From Actinomadura syzygii (lineage in GTDB: Bacteria; Actinomycetota; Actinomycetes; Streptosporangiales; Streptosporangiaceae): 64,000 nt of DNA. Within the stretch, counting starts at the first letter, position 1. Every line of letters starts with the position of its first letter. The stretch lies in contig NZ_VSFF01000011.1 of assembly GCF_008085905.1 (NCBI RefSeq), positions 434,001 through 498,000 on the forward strand, written 5' to 3'. The position numbers and the translations under genes are program-made. The notes under the pieces were generated by a model that worked only from the letters and a program-made list of their open reading frames with translations, did not search any database and was not told the origin of the DNA. Positions 8,004 to 15,832 of the stretch are shown piece by piece.

Positions 8004-9262
8004 CCGGCCCACGGCCCGACCCGCAGACGCCCGACCCGCAGACGCCCGACCCGGAGACGCCCGGAGCGCGGGTGACCGGAGCACAGGCGACCGGTGCACA
8101 GGCGACCGGTGCTCGGGCGGGCGCGCGTCGCTCGGTGCTCGCGCGCAGCGCACCCGCCGTCGTCTGCAGCCTGCTGGTGCTCGCGGTCAGCGGCCTGGCC
8201 CTGCTCGGTTCGGAGACGACCCAGCGGACGGCCACCCAGATGCTCGTGATGGGCGTCATCACCGTCGGCACGTACATCTACGTCGGCAACTCGGGCGTGC
8301 TGTCCTTCGGCCACGTCGTGTTCGTCGGCGTGGGCGCCTACACCACGGCGCTGACGACCCTTCCTCGGGGCCTGAAGCAGGCGTTGCTGCCTGCCCTTCC
8401 CGGCTGGCTCGCGGAACTCGAACTCGGCCTGCCCGCTGCGCTGCTCGTCTCCGGTGTGCTCTCGGTGCTGGTCGCGGCCGTCTTCGCGCTGCTGACCCTG
8501 CGCCTGGACGGGATGGCGGCCGGAATCGCGAGCCTGGCGCTGCTGATCAGCGTCAACGTGGTGATCAGCAACTGGGACGCGGTCACGCGCGGCTCGCAGG
8601 GGATCGTGGGGATCCCGGCCGACCTCACCATCGGGACCGCCGTGCCCTGGCTCATCGGCGCGATCGTCGTCGCGCTGACCTACCAGTCGAGCCGGTCCGG
8701 CTTCCGGCTGCGAGCCTCCCGCGAGGATCCCGTCGCCGCCGCCGCGCTCGGGATCCGCATCCGCCGCGACCGCTCGGTCGCGCTCGTCATCAGCGCGTTC
8801 GTGTGCGGCGTCGGCGGCGGCCTGTACGCCCGCTTCCTCGGAGCGCTGACACCGGGCGACGTCTACCTCCAGCTCACGCTTCTCACGTTGCTCATGCTGA
8901 TCGTCGGCGGGATACGGAGTCTGAGCGGGGCCGTCGTCGGGACCATCTTCATCTCCGTCCTGGCCGAGCTGCTGCGAAGGATCGAGGCCGGAGGCGGCGT
9001 GGGCCCGGTCGAGATCAGCCCGCATCCCGGCGTCCAGCAGTTGATCCTCGCCCTCACGCTGCTGCTGACCTTGCTTCTGCGTCCCGGCGGGATCACCTCG
9101 GGTCGTGAACTCGGCTTCGCGCCGTCCGGCTGGCTCGGCGGCCGCCGAAAGGGTCCGCGTCCCGGGACGGCGGTGGACGAACCGGCCACACGCTCGGACG
9201 CGGCGCCGCCGCGCGCCGGGCGGGATAACGTCCCTGCGGCGAAACAAGGTCATCCCCAGTAG
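8000..9262 (+). CDS. livM: LivM-type ABC transporter permease with repetitive N-terminal tail
   Basis: The product is a 420-residue permease whose core carries GNSGVLSFGHVVFVGVGAY and SLSGAVVGTIF, typical of LivM. About 45 residues of Pro/Thr/Ala/Gly-rich tail precede the first membrane helix and are encoded by two sets of 15-bp repeats, which is unusual for the family. The C-terminus has a disordered tail of about 55 residues. The start overlaps the livH stop in an ATGA. It is the last gene of the importer operon; the gap to hyuA contains a new promoter and operator. Confidence 0.88.
   Translation: MTGPRPDPQTPDPQTPDPETPGARVTGAQATGAQATGARAGARRSVLARSAPAVVCSLLVLAVSGLALLGSETTQRTATQMLVMGVITVGTYIYVGNSGVLSFGHVVFVGVGAYTTALTTLPRGLKQALLPALPGWLAELELGLPAALLVSGVLSVLVAAVFALLTLRLDGMAAGIASLALLISVNVVISNWDAVTRGSQGIVGIPADLTIGTAVPWLIGAIVVALTYQSSRSGFRLRASREDPVAAAALGIRIRRDRSVALVISAFVCGVGGGLYARFLGALTPGDVYLQLTLLTLLMLIVGGIRSLSGAVVGTIFISVLAELLRRIEAGGGVGPVEISPHPGVQQLILALTLLLTLLLRPGGITSGRELGFAPSGWLGGRRKGPRPGTAVDEPATRSDAAPPRAGRDNVPAAKQGHPQ
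8017..8119 (+). repeat. Two sets of three 15-bp tandem repeats in livM
   Basis: Units at 8017, 8032 and 8047 (CGACCCGCAGACGCC, one mismatch in the third) encode PDPQT-type repeats. A second set at 8075, 8090 and 8105 (ACCGGTGCACAGGCG-like) encodes TGAQA repeats. They expand the cytoplasmic N-terminal tail of LivM and are in frame, so copy number could vary without disrupting the gene. Confidence 0.8.
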
Positions 9263-9303
9263 GCGCATCGTGTGCCTTCGAAAGAATGCCAACGCGGCTT
9301 GCT

Positions 9304-9335
9304 GATATCTCAACTTACCCATACTGTAATCTCAA
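9304..9335. promoter_or_regulatory. Twin GATATCTCAA-like operator before hyuA
   Basis: GATATCTCAA at 9304-9313 is the exact complement of the decamer at 4387. GTAATCTCAA at 9326-9335 is a weaker copy, again starting exactly 22 bp away. The pair ends 21 bp before the hyuA GTG, close enough to block initiation. This supports common control of transport and ring opening. Confidence 0.6.
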
Positions 9336-9356
9336 GCTTGAGCGAAGGAGATCTCC

Positions 9357-11438
9357 GTGCCCCTCAGTCCCGATCTTCGACCGGCCGGCTGGCGGGTCGG
9401 CGCCGACATCGGCGGGACCTTCACCGACGTCATCGCACTGGGGCCGGCCGGAGAGGTCGTCCCGGTGAAGGTTCCGTCCACGCCGCCGGACTACGGCTCC
9501 GGCGTGGTCTCGGCGACCACCGACGTGCTCTCCTCGGCGGGTGCCCGGCCGGAGGCCGTCGTCGCGATGCTGCACGGCACGACCGTGGCCACCAACGCGA
9601 TCCTCTCGATGAGCGGCGTCCGCACGGCGGTGGTCACCACCCGCGGTTTCCGCGACGTGCTGGAGATCGGACGCCTCCGCCGACCGGTGCTCTACGACCT
9701 CTCGTGGTCCAAGCCCGAGCCGCTCGCCCGGCGGCGGAACCGGTACGAACTCGGCCAGCGGATCACCGCCGACGGACGTCTCGACCCGCCGACCGACGAG
9801 GACGAGGTGCTCGCCCTGGCCGCCCGGCTGCGTGCGGACGGTGTCGAAGCGGTGGCCGTGTGCCTGCTCAACTCCTATGTCCGCCCTGACGAGGAGCGGA
9901 GGGTCGCCGAGCTGCTGCGAGCCGAACTGCCCGGCGTGTACGTCACGGCGTCGGTCGATGTGTCTCCGCAGCCGCACGAGTACGAACGCACGAGCACGGC
10001 GACGGTCAACGCCTACGTCGGTCCCGCCGTCCACGGCTACCTGACCCGGCTGGAAGCGGGTCTGCGGGACGCGAAGGTGAGCGCCCCGCTGCTGGTCATG
10101 CAGTCCAGCGGCGGACTGCTCGACGCGGCCTCGGTCGCGCGGCGCCCGGTGCAGATCATCGAGTCCGGTCCCGCCGCCGGCGTCACCGCCGTGCAGAAGC
10201 TCGCGCAGCTCATCGGCCTGTCCACGGTGGTCGCGTTCGACATGGGCGGGACGACGGCGAAGGCGTCCCTCATCGAGCACGGCGAGCCGTTCGTCTCGGT
10301 CGACTACGAGGTCGGCGGCGGCATGAACGTCGCCCGCGGCCTCAGCTCCGGCGCCGGGTACCCGGTGCGGGCGCCGTCGATCGACATCGCCGAGGTCGGC
10401 TCCGGAGGCGGCAGCATCATCTCCGTCGACGCGGCGGGCGCGCTCCACGTGGGCCCGTCCAGCGCCGGGTCGCTTCCCGGCCCCGCCTGCTACGGCAAGG
10501 GCGGCGAGCTGGCGACCCTGACGGATGCCAACGTGACGCTCGGATATCTCAGCCCGGAGGCGCTGGCGGGCGGCCGGGTGGCGATCCACCCGGACCTGGC
10601 CGAGCGGGCGCTGGCGCCGGTGGCAGAGCGGCTCGGCGCCGACGTGCCCGCCGCCGCGCGCGGCGCGTACCAGGTGGCGGTGTCCAGCATGACGACGGCG
10701 GTCAAGGCGGTGACCAGCGAACGGGGCCGCGACCCGCGGGAGGCCACCATGGTGGCCTTCGGCGGCGCCGGTCCGCTCTACGCCGCCGCGCTGGCCCGCG
10801 AGCTCGGCATCTCGACCGTGATCGTCCCCGTGTACCCCGGGCTGTTCAGCAGCCTGGGCCTGCTCGTGGCCGACACCGAACACCACGAGCTCACTCCGTA
10901 CCGGTCCGAGTTCGCCGAGGTGAGCGCGCTCGCCGCGGAGTTCGCGCGGCTGTCGGCGAAGGTGCGCGCCGACCTCGGAGCGGACTGCGTCGTGGACCGG
11001 CTCCTGGACGTGCGCTACCGCGGCCAGCGATTCGAACTGCGGATCCGGGTGCCCGACGGCGACCTCACCGAGGACCTGCTCGCCGAGGTGCGCCAGCGGT
11101 TCCACGCCGAGCACAAGCGCACCTACGGCCGGGCCGGGACGGACGAACTGGTGGAGCTGGTCAACCTCCGGGTGCGCGGCCGCGTGCCCACCCCGGTGTC
11201 CATCGCGGACGTGCTCGGCCTTCCCGCCGCCGCCGGGTCCGGGGGGCCCGCCACCCGCGACTGCCGGTTCGCCGAGGTCGTGCCCACGCCCGTCGTCGGA
11301 CGCTCCGACCTCGGCGCCGAACCCGTCGAGGGACCCATGGTCATCGAGGACATGGACGCCACCACGCTCGTCCCGCCCGGCGCCCGGGTCCACCGCGACC
11401 GGTTCAACAACATCGTCATCACCTGGGGTGCCTCATGA
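9357..11438 (+). CDS. hyuA: Hydantoinase/oxoprolinase subunit A (ATP-dependent)
   Basis: The product is a 693-residue HyuA-family protein, the ATP-binding half of enzymes that open hydantoin, 5-oxoproline or related cyclic amides (acetone carboxylase beta subunits are relatives). The actin-like phosphate-binding motif VGADIGGTFTDV is at residues 14-25, HGTTVATNAIL follows at about 74, and a second phosphate loop VAFDMGGTTAKAS begins at about 290. AAGGAG lies seven bases before the GTG start. Its stop overlaps hyuB in an ATGA, consistent with a heteromeric enzyme. HyuA/B in creatinine breakdown use N-methylhydantoin, but no creatinine deaminase is seen here, so the substrate is open. Confidence 0.92.
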   Translation: MPLSPDLRPAGWRVGADIGGTFTDVIALGPAGEVVPVKVPSTPPDYGSGVVSATTDVLSSAGARPEAVVAMLHGTTVATNAILSMSGVRTAVVTTRGFRDVLEIGRLRRPVLYDLSWSKPEPLARRRNRYELGQRITADGRLDPPTDEDEVLALAARLRADGVEAVAVCLLNSYVRPDEERRVAELLRAELPGVYVTASVDVSPQPHEYERTSTATVNAYVGPAVHGYLTRLEAGLRDAKVSAPLLVMQSSGGLLDAASVARRPVQIIESGPAAGVTAVQKLAQLIGLSTVVAFDMGGTTAKASLIEHGEPFVSVDYEVGGGMNVARGLSSGAGYPVRAPSIDIAEVGSGGGSIISVDAAGALHVGPSSAGSLPGPACYGKGGELATLTDANVTLGYLSPEALAGGRVAIHPDLAERALAPVAERLGADVPAAARGAYQVAVSSMTTAVKAVTSERGRDPREATMVAFGGAGPLYAAALARELGISTVIVPVYPGLFSSLGLLVADTEHHELTPYRSEFAEVSALAAEFARLSAKVRADLGADCVVDRLLDVRYRGQRFELRIRVPDGDLTEDLLAEVRQRFHAEHKRTYGRAGTDELVELVNLRVRGRVPTPVSIADVLGLPAAAGSGGPATRDCRFAEVVPTPVVGRSDLGAEPVEGPMVIEDMDATTLVPPGARVHRDRFNNIVITWGAS

Positions 11439-13150
11439 TCCGCGACGCCGTGACCTTCGAGGTCTTCCGCAACGCCGTCACCGGCCTCGCCGACGAGATG
11501 GCGATCACGATCGTCCGCACGGCGCACTCGCAGCTCGTCGCGTCGAGCATGGACTTCTCCGCCGCCCTGTGCGACGCCCGGGGCAGGGTGATCGCGCAGG
11601 CCAACACCCTGCCCGTGCACCTCGGCTCCATCCCGGACGCGATGGAGGAGATCCTCGACGAGTTCGGCGGCGGGATCCAGCCCGGAGACGTCTACCTGCT
11701 CAACGACCCGTCCCGGGGCGGCATGCACCTGCCCGACATCTTCGCGGTCGCGCCGGTGTTCACCGAGGAGACCCTCCTGGGCTTCGCGGTCACGGTCGTC
11801 AACCACACCGACGTCGGCGGCTGGGCGGCCGGGTCCATGGCAGTGCAGTCAACGAGCATCTTTGCCGAGGGCGTTCAGATACCACCGTCGCGCCTGGTCG
11901 AGGCGGGCACCCTGAACGAGACATTCCTGCAACTGATCCTGCGCAACGTCCGCGAACCCGAGCTGCTGCGCGGCGACCTGGAATCCCAGCTCGCGGCCTG
12001 CCACACCGGGGCCGAGGGCCTGCGCGCCCTCGCGGCGCGGCACGGCGTCCGGCGGCTCGCCGGCCTCGTCGACGAACTGCTCGACTACTCCGAGACCCTG
12101 CTGCGCGCCGCGCTCGCCGAGGCCGTCCCCGGCACCTACGAGTTCGTCGACCACATCGACGACGACGGCCTCGGGTCGGGGCCGATCCCGATCCACGTGC
12201 GGGCCACGCTGTCGGAGTCCGGGATAGAACTCGACTTCACCGGCTCCGCGCCGCAGGTCGACTCCGCGCTCAACGCGACGTCCTCGTTCACCCGATCCGC
12301 CGCCTACGCCGCCCTCCAGGGCGTCCTCGCCGCGGACATCCCGGCCAACAGCGGCTTTTACCGGCCGTTCAGCTTCGTCATCCCGGCGGCCTCCATCCTC
12401 AACGGGCGGCGGCCCGCCGCGCGCGGCGCCCGCGGGCTCGTCGGCTTCCGGATCATCGACGCGGTGCTCGGGGCGCTCGCCCCGGTGTTCCCGTCCCGGG
12501 TGCCCGCGGCCGGGGAGGGCGGACCCGACGGGATCGCGATCGGCCTCGTCGGCCCGGACGGGGAGTCCATGGTGCTGTGGGACCCCCTGGCCGGAGCGTG
12601 GGGCGCCCGTCCCGACCGCGACGGCGTGGACGGGATCAGCTCGCTCGGCGCGAACCTGACCAACACGCCGGTCGAGGAGCTGGAACGCTCCGGGCACATC
12701 CGCATCGACGGTTACGGCTACCTCCCCGACAGCGGCGGAGCGGGCCGCTGGCGCGGCGGCCTCGCGACCTTCCGCGACATGACGCTGCTGGCGCCGGAGG
12801 CGAGCGTGCAGATCAGGTCCGACCGGCGGAAGTTCCTGCCGTACGGGCTGGACGGCGGCGCGCAGGGCACGCCCTCGCTCAACGTGCTCGACCTCGGCGG
12901 GCCCGGCGAACGGGTGCTGGAGTCCAAACCGCATTTCGCGATGACCGCCGGAGCGCGCCACCGGCATGTGACCGCGGGCGGAGGCGGGCACGGCAGCCCG
13001 TTCCAGCGCAGCCCGCAGCGGGTGCTCGAGGACGTCCTCGACGGCAAGGTGACCCGCGAGGGAGCCGAACGGGACTACGGCGTCGTCATCAGCGAGGACG
13101 GCGTGATCGACGCATCCGCCACCGCTGGCATACGCAACCGGGCGCGCTGA
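11435..13150 (+). CDS. hyuB: Hydantoinase B/oxoprolinase subunit (HyuB)
   Basis: The product is a 571-residue HyuB-family subunit that works with HyuA in ATP-dependent cyclic amide hydrolysis. Family landmarks include VRTAHSQLVASSMDFSAALCD near residue 30, DVYLLNDPSRGGMHLPDI at about 88 and GGGGHGSPFQRSP near the C-terminus; conserved acidic and His residues in these segments form the metal and active site of relatives. Translation is coupled to hyuA. After it a 7-bp hairpin precedes the hydrolase gene, so the following five enzymes may be partly attenuated rather than fully separate. Confidence 0.9.
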   Translation: MIRDAVTFEVFRNAVTGLADEMAITIVRTAHSQLVASSMDFSAALCDARGRVIAQANTLPVHLGSIPDAMEEILDEFGGGIQPGDVYLLNDPSRGGMHLPDIFAVAPVFTEETLLGFAVTVVNHTDVGGWAAGSMAVQSTSIFAEGVQIPPSRLVEAGTLNETFLQLILRNVREPELLRGDLESQLAACHTGAEGLRALAARHGVRRLAGLVDELLDYSETLLRAALAEAVPGTYEFVDHIDDDGLGSGPIPIHVRATLSESGIELDFTGSAPQVDSALNATSSFTRSAAYAALQGVLAADIPANSGFYRPFSFVIPAASILNGRRPAARGARGLVGFRIIDAVLGALAPVFPSRVPAAGEGGPDGIAIGLVGPDGESMVLWDPLAGAWGARPDRDGVDGISSLGANLTNTPVEELERSGHIRIDGYGYLPDSGGAGRWRGGLATFRDMTLLAPEASVQIRSDRRKFLPYGLDGGAQGTPSLNVLDLGGPGERVLESKPHFAMTAGARHRHVTAGGGGHGSPFQRSPQRVLEDVLDGKVTREGAERDYGVVISEDGVIDASATAGIRNRAR

Positions 13151-13169
13151 CATGCCTCTCAGCGGCGAC

Positions 13170-13191
13170 CGGCGGTTTCACCTGACCGCCG
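13170..13191 (+). terminator. Short intercistronic hairpin after hyuB
   Basis: CGGCGGT at 13170-13176 pairs with ACCGCCG at 13185-13191 around an 8-base loop. There is no T-run. It sits 20 bp after the hyuB stop and 55 bp before the next gene, so it may stabilise or partly terminate the transcript. Confidence 0.4.
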
Positions 13192-13246
13192 CCGGCCATC
13201 ACGATCACCATGGCCGCCGGACGCGGCGGCCGGACGGGAGCCTGTC

Positions 13247-13801
13247 ATGACCACCGCACTGATCATCGGCGACATCCAGCGAGGCATCACGGGCGGCTAC
13301 CCGTTCGCCCAGCGGGTCCGGCCGCCGCTCGCCGACCTGCTCCCGCGCGCCCGCGCGGCCGGCGCCCTCGTCGTGTTCGTGCACTTCGGCTTCCGCGGCA
13401 ACGGGGCCGACCTGCCGCCGGGCAACGCGCTGTACCGGACGTTCTACGAGGCGGGCGACGCCTTCCACGAGGGATCGCCCGGAACCGAGATCGACCTGCC
13501 GGTCGCCGCCGAGGACGTCGTCGTGCTGAAGCGGCGCGCCAGCGCGTTCGCCGGCACCGATCTCGACCTCGTGCTCCGCGCCCGCGACGTCGACAGGATC
13601 GCGGTCGCCGGCGTCGCGACCGCCGCCATGGTCGCGGCGACGTGCTACGACGCGTCGGACCGCGGCTACCACGTCACCGTGCTGCGCGACGGCTGCGGCG
13701 ACGGCGACCAGGCGGTCCACGACTTCTTCATGGACGCCGTGTTCCCCGGCCGCGGATTCGAGGTCGTGCCCTGCGCCGACTGGCCCGGCGGGACGGCGTG
13801 A
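13247..13801 (+). CDS. Isochorismatase-fold hydrolase with Met in place of catalytic Cys
   Basis: This 184-residue cysteine-hydrolase-superfamily protein has the expected Asp in ALIIGDIQRG (D9) and Lys in VVLKRRASAFAGTDL. The nucleophile segment, normally GVxTxxCVxxTAxDA, reads GVATAAMVAATCYDA, so the nucleophile position is Met and the only nearby Cys is five residues later. Amidases of this superfamily (N-carbamoylsarcosine amidase, RutB, nicotinamidase) need that Cys, while true isochorismatases such as PhzD act without it. It could hydrolyse a vinyl ether or imine-like bond, use the shifted Cys, or be non-catalytic. The start has GGGAG upstream and its end overlaps the next gene by four bases. 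Confidence 0.85.
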   Translation: MTTALIIGDIQRGITGGYPFAQRVRPPLADLLPRARAAGALVVFVHFGFRGNGADLPPGNALYRTFYEAGDAFHEGSPGTEIDLPVAAEDVVVLKRRASAFAGTDLDLVLRARDVDRIAVAGVATAAMVAATCYDASDRGYHVTVLRDGCGDGDQAVHDFFMDAVFPGRGFEVVPCADWPGGTA

Positions 13802-14982
13802 ACGTCGCGTTGCTCGACCGGCTCGGGACGGAGCTCTACGGACGCCGGACGACCACCGGGCTGCGCCGCGACCTCGTGGTCTCCGGCGCGCAGGGCCCGA
13901 CGCTCGGCGTGGACGGCGAGACGCTCGTGAACCTCGCCTCGAACGACTACCTCGGGCTCGCCGGTGATCCCGAGGTCCTCGACGCGGCGCGGCGGGCGCT
14001 GCGCGACGGCGGGCTCGGCGTCGCGGCGGGACGCGTGCTCTGCGGCACCAGGGAGGTCCACCGCGAGCTTGAGGCGAGCATCGCCGACCTGGTCGGAGCC
14101 GAGGACGCCGTCCTCTACGGCTCGTGCTTCGACGCGAACCTCGGCGTCTTCGACGCCCTTCTCGGGCCGGACGACGTCGTCCTCAGCGACGCGCTCAACC
14201 ACGCCAGCCTGATCGACGGCATCCGCCTGGCCCGGGCCCGGCGGCGCGTCTTCGCCCACGCCGACCTCGACGACCTCGAACGCCGCCTCGCCGAGTCCGC
14301 GGACGCGCGCCACCGGCTGATCGTCACCGACGGCGTCTTCAGCATGGACGGCGACGTCGCCGCGCTGCCGCGGCTCTGCGAGCTGGCGCGGCGCCACGAC
14401 GCCGCGCTGCTGGTCGACGACTCGCACGCCACGGGCGTGCTGGGCGCGACCGGCGCGGGCACCGCCGAGCACTTCGGGCTCGCGGGCCGGATCGACGTGC
14501 TGACCGGGACGCTCGGCAAGGCACTGGGCGGCGGGGCGGGCGGTTTCGTCGCCGGTCCTCGCCCGGTCGTGGAGACGCTGCGCCAGGTCTCGCGTCCGTA
14601 CATCTTCACCAACGCGATGTCCCCTCCGCTGGCCGCCGCGGCGCTGACGGCGATCCGCGTCGCGCGCGAGCGTCCCGGGCTGCGGGAGCGACTGGCCGCC
14701 AACACCGCCCGGCTGCGCGCGGCGTTGCGCGACCTCGGCTACGAGGTGCCGCCGGGGGAGCACCCGATCGTCCCCGTCATGCTGCGCGGCGGCACGCTGG
14801 CCTGCGACGTGGCGGCCGCGCTCCGCCGCGAGGGCGTCCTCGCCTTCGCGCTGTCGCATCCGGTCGTCCCGCTCGGCGAGGAGCGGATCCGGGTGCAGGT
14901 CTCGGCTGCGCACACGGCCGACCAGCTCGAACTCGCGGCGGCCGCCTTCGGGCGCGCGCGTGCCGGCGCGGCCGGCTCGTGA
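13798..14982 (+). CDS. Alpha-oxoamine synthase (glycine C-acetyltransferase/AONS-like), PLP enzyme
   Basis: The product is a 394-residue PLP fold type I enzyme of the family that includes 2-amino-3-ketobutyrate CoA ligase and 8-amino-7-oxononanoate synthase. Visible motifs are NLASNDYLGL at about 43, DDSHATGVLG (PLP contacts) and TLGKALGGGAGGF with the Schiff-base Lys. No other biotin genes are nearby. The following gene is an SDR, so the pair may act like threonine dehydrogenase plus KBL: oxidise a beta-hydroxy amino acid, then cleave it with CoA to glycine and an acyl-CoA. GTG 13798 overlaps the upstream stop. Confidence 0.85.
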   Translation: MNVALLDRLGTELYGRRTTTGLRRDLVVSGAQGPTLGVDGETLVNLASNDYLGLAGDPEVLDAARRALRDGGLGVAAGRVLCGTREVHRELEASIADLVGAEDAVLYGSCFDANLGVFDALLGPDDVVLSDALNHASLIDGIRLARARRRVFAHADLDDLERRLAESADARHRLIVTDGVFSMDGDVAALPRLCELARRHDAALLVDDSHATGVLGATGAGTAEHFGLAGRIDVLTGTLGKALGGGAGGFVAGPRPVVETLRQVSRPYIFTNAMSPPLAAAALTAIRVARERPGLRERLAANTARLRAALRDLGYEVPPGEHPIVPVMLRGGTLACDVAAALRREGVLAFALSHPVVPLGEERIRVQVSAAHTADQLELAAAAFGRARAGAAGS

Positions 14983-15773
14983 CCGCCGTCGAGGGGCTCC
15001 GGGCGCCCACCGGCGCCGACAGCCGCGAGCTCGACGGCCGGGTCGCGGTCGTGACCGGCGGCGCCAGCGGCATGGGCCTGGCGGTCGCGCACGCGCTCGC
15101 CCGCCGCGGCGCGACCGTCGCGGTGTTCGATCTCGCCCCGCCGGACGCCGTCGAACTGGCGTCGACGCTGGCAGTGGACGTGGACCACGTCCGGTCGGTC
15201 GCGGTGGACGTGACGGACGGCGACCTGGTCGACCACGCGTTCGCCGCGCTGCTGGAGGAGCGATCGCGGCTCGACATCCTGGTCAACGCCGCGGGTATCG
15301 CGCCACCGACCCCGTTCGAGGACATCACCGAGGCCGAGTGGAACCGCGTGCTCGCGGTCAACGTGCACGGGACGTTCCTGTGCTGCCGGCGGGCGCTGCC
15401 CGCGATGCGCGACGGCGGCTGGGGCCGCGTCGTCAACTTCTCCTCCACCGCGGGCAAGACCATCAGCACCGCGGGCGGCGCCCACTACACGACGGCGAAG
15501 CACGGCGTCCTCGGGCTCACCCGGCACCTGGCGAAGGTCAGCGGACCCGACGGCGTCACGGTGAACGCCGTCTGCCCCGGCCTCATCGACACGCCGATGG
15601 CCCGCGGCCTGCTGCCCGAGGACGAGCTCGAACGCGCCGCCCGGTCCTTCCCCGTGCCCCGCGTCGGGCAGCCGTGGGAGGTCGCCGAACTCGTCGCGTT
15701 CCTCGCCTCCGACCGCGCGGCGTACATCACGGGCGCGGCCATCGATATCAACGGCGGCGACCTGATCGTCTGA
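14979..15773 (+). CDS. Short-chain dehydrogenase/reductase
   Basis: This 264-residue classical SDR has the NAD(P)-binding motif TGGASGMG after a short tail, NAAG at mid-domain, the catalytic Ser in NFSSTAG and the YTTAK active-site Tyr/Lys pair. An acidic residue after beta-2 (VAVFDLA) suggests NAD preference. It resembles 3-hydroxybutyrate or beta-hydroxy-acid dehydrogenases. GTG 14979 overlaps the oxoamine synthase stop, so the two enzymes are probably made in equal amounts and act in sequence on one substrate. Confidence 0.88.
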   Translation: MTAVEGLRAPTGADSRELDGRVAVVTGGASGMGLAVAHALARRGATVAVFDLAPPDAVELASTLAVDVDHVRSVAVDVTDGDLVDHAFAALLEERSRLDILVNAAGIAPPTPFEDITEAEWNRVLAVNVHGTFLCCRRALPAMRDGGWGRVVNFSSTAGKTISTAGGAHYTTAKHGVLGLTRHLAKVSGPDGVTVNAVCPGLIDTPMARGLLPEDELERAARSFPVPRVGQPWEVAELVAFLASDRAAYITGAAIDINGGDLIV

Positions 15774-15832
15774 CGCCGGCGCGGCGGACCCGCCGACGGA
15801 CCTACCTGGAATCCCATGAAAGAGAGCAGCCT

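Noticed and set aside
8017-8119. CRISPR-like or regulatory direct repeats
   Set aside because: Units are contiguous, in frame and encode a repetitive protein tail; there are no spacers.
9357-13801. Assignment of HyuA/HyuB plus hydrolase to creatinine breakdown
   Set aside because: No creatinine deaminase or sarcosine oxidase is present, and the hydrolase lacks the Cys that N-carbamoylsarcosine amidase requires.
13798-14982. Biotin synthesis (BioF) as the role of the oxoamine synthase
   Set aside because: No bioA, bioB or bioD is nearby, and the gene is translationally coupled to a catabolic SDR and hydrolase.
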